Shown here: positions 53,254 to 53,276 of the stretch, piece by piece
Layout: each line of letters begins with the position of its first letter
Position numbering within the stretch: the stretch's first letter is position 1
Assembly: GCA_945928575.1 (NCBI GenBank)
Contig: CAMENP010000016.1
Coordinates: forward strand, 1-53,276
DNA from: an uncultured Butyrivibrio sp.
GTDB lineage: Bacteria; Bacillota; Clostridia; Lachnospirales; Lachnospiraceae
Direction of reading: 5' to 3'
DNA length: 53,276 bases
The notes under the pieces: generated by a model
Told to the model about the DNA's origin: nothing
The model's database searches: none
What the model saw: the letters and a program-made list of their open reading frames with translations, nothing else
Made by a program: the position numbers and the translations under genes

Positions 53254-53276
53254 TCGATGCGACAGGATTCGAACCT
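53254..53276 (-). tRNA. Partial tRNA, 3' end only
   Basis: On the minus strand, AGG TTCGAAT CCTGT is a T-arm, followed by the acceptor strand CGCATCG and discriminator A. The 5' part, including the anticodon, is outside the window, so the amino acid cannot be told. Confidence 0.85.

Overview
The window is the replication-origin neighbourhood of a low-GC Firmicute chromosome, most likely a Lachnospiraceae (Clostridia). The evidence is the canonical gene order around dnaA, sigma-A type promoters, ParB sites of the Bacillus type, a DUF3877-like protein typical of this family, and anaerobe features such as a two-subunit class I fumarase and a ferredoxin-type thioredoxin reductase. Genes left of about 10.3 kb run leftward and those right of it run rightward, so core genes point away from the origin.

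Region by region. 1-1.7 kb: tRNA-Ser and the two fumarase subunits. 1.7-10.3 kb (minus strand): gyrA, gyrB, recF, an S4-domain gene, dnaN and dnaA. The origin is bipartite, with DnaA boxes on both sides of dnaA; the dnaA-dnaN gap carries what looks like a complete unwinding module (two boxes, a G-run, TAG/CAG trios, AT-rich DNA). 10.6-22.7 kb (plus strand): rpmH, rnpA, yidD, yidC, jag, mnmE, mnmG, rsmG, an unknown coiled-coil gene, three perfect parS sites, parA, parB, a DUF4446 gene, an HD-GYP gene and serS, then tRNA-Arg. A second, helically phased run of DnaA boxes lies inside mnmE.

22.8-34.7 kb is accessory and more AT-rich at its start: an IS3-like remnant, a PerR-type regulator, an HD-GYP gene cut by an in-frame stop, a hemerythrin lacking one usual ligand, a GH43 glycosidase, two hybrid histidine kinases, an orphan type IV pilin-like protein, a cysteine-rich U32-like protein, and a TetR-MATE efflux pair with a clear operator. 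34.7-53.3 kb mixes metabolism and envelope genes on both strands: two aldo/keto reductases, two LysR regulators, a KapD-like exonuclease, a D,D-carboxypeptidase and trmB sharing face-to-face promoters, tRNA-Lys, a thioredoxin-reductase-like flavoprotein overlapping a chemoreceptor gene, glycogen branching enzyme, citrate synthase, a flavodoxin / CMD-cupin / aldo-keto redox operon, and a TetR plus collagen-like surface protein. A partial tRNA lies at the right edge.

I see no CRISPR array, phage or complete mobile element. The strongest candidates for something new are the phased DnaA-box array in mnmE, the flavoprotein-chemoreceptor pair, and the collagen-like protein with alternating Trp modules. 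Starts were moved from the longest frame where a Shine-Dalgarno sequence decides otherwise; this is stated in each entry.
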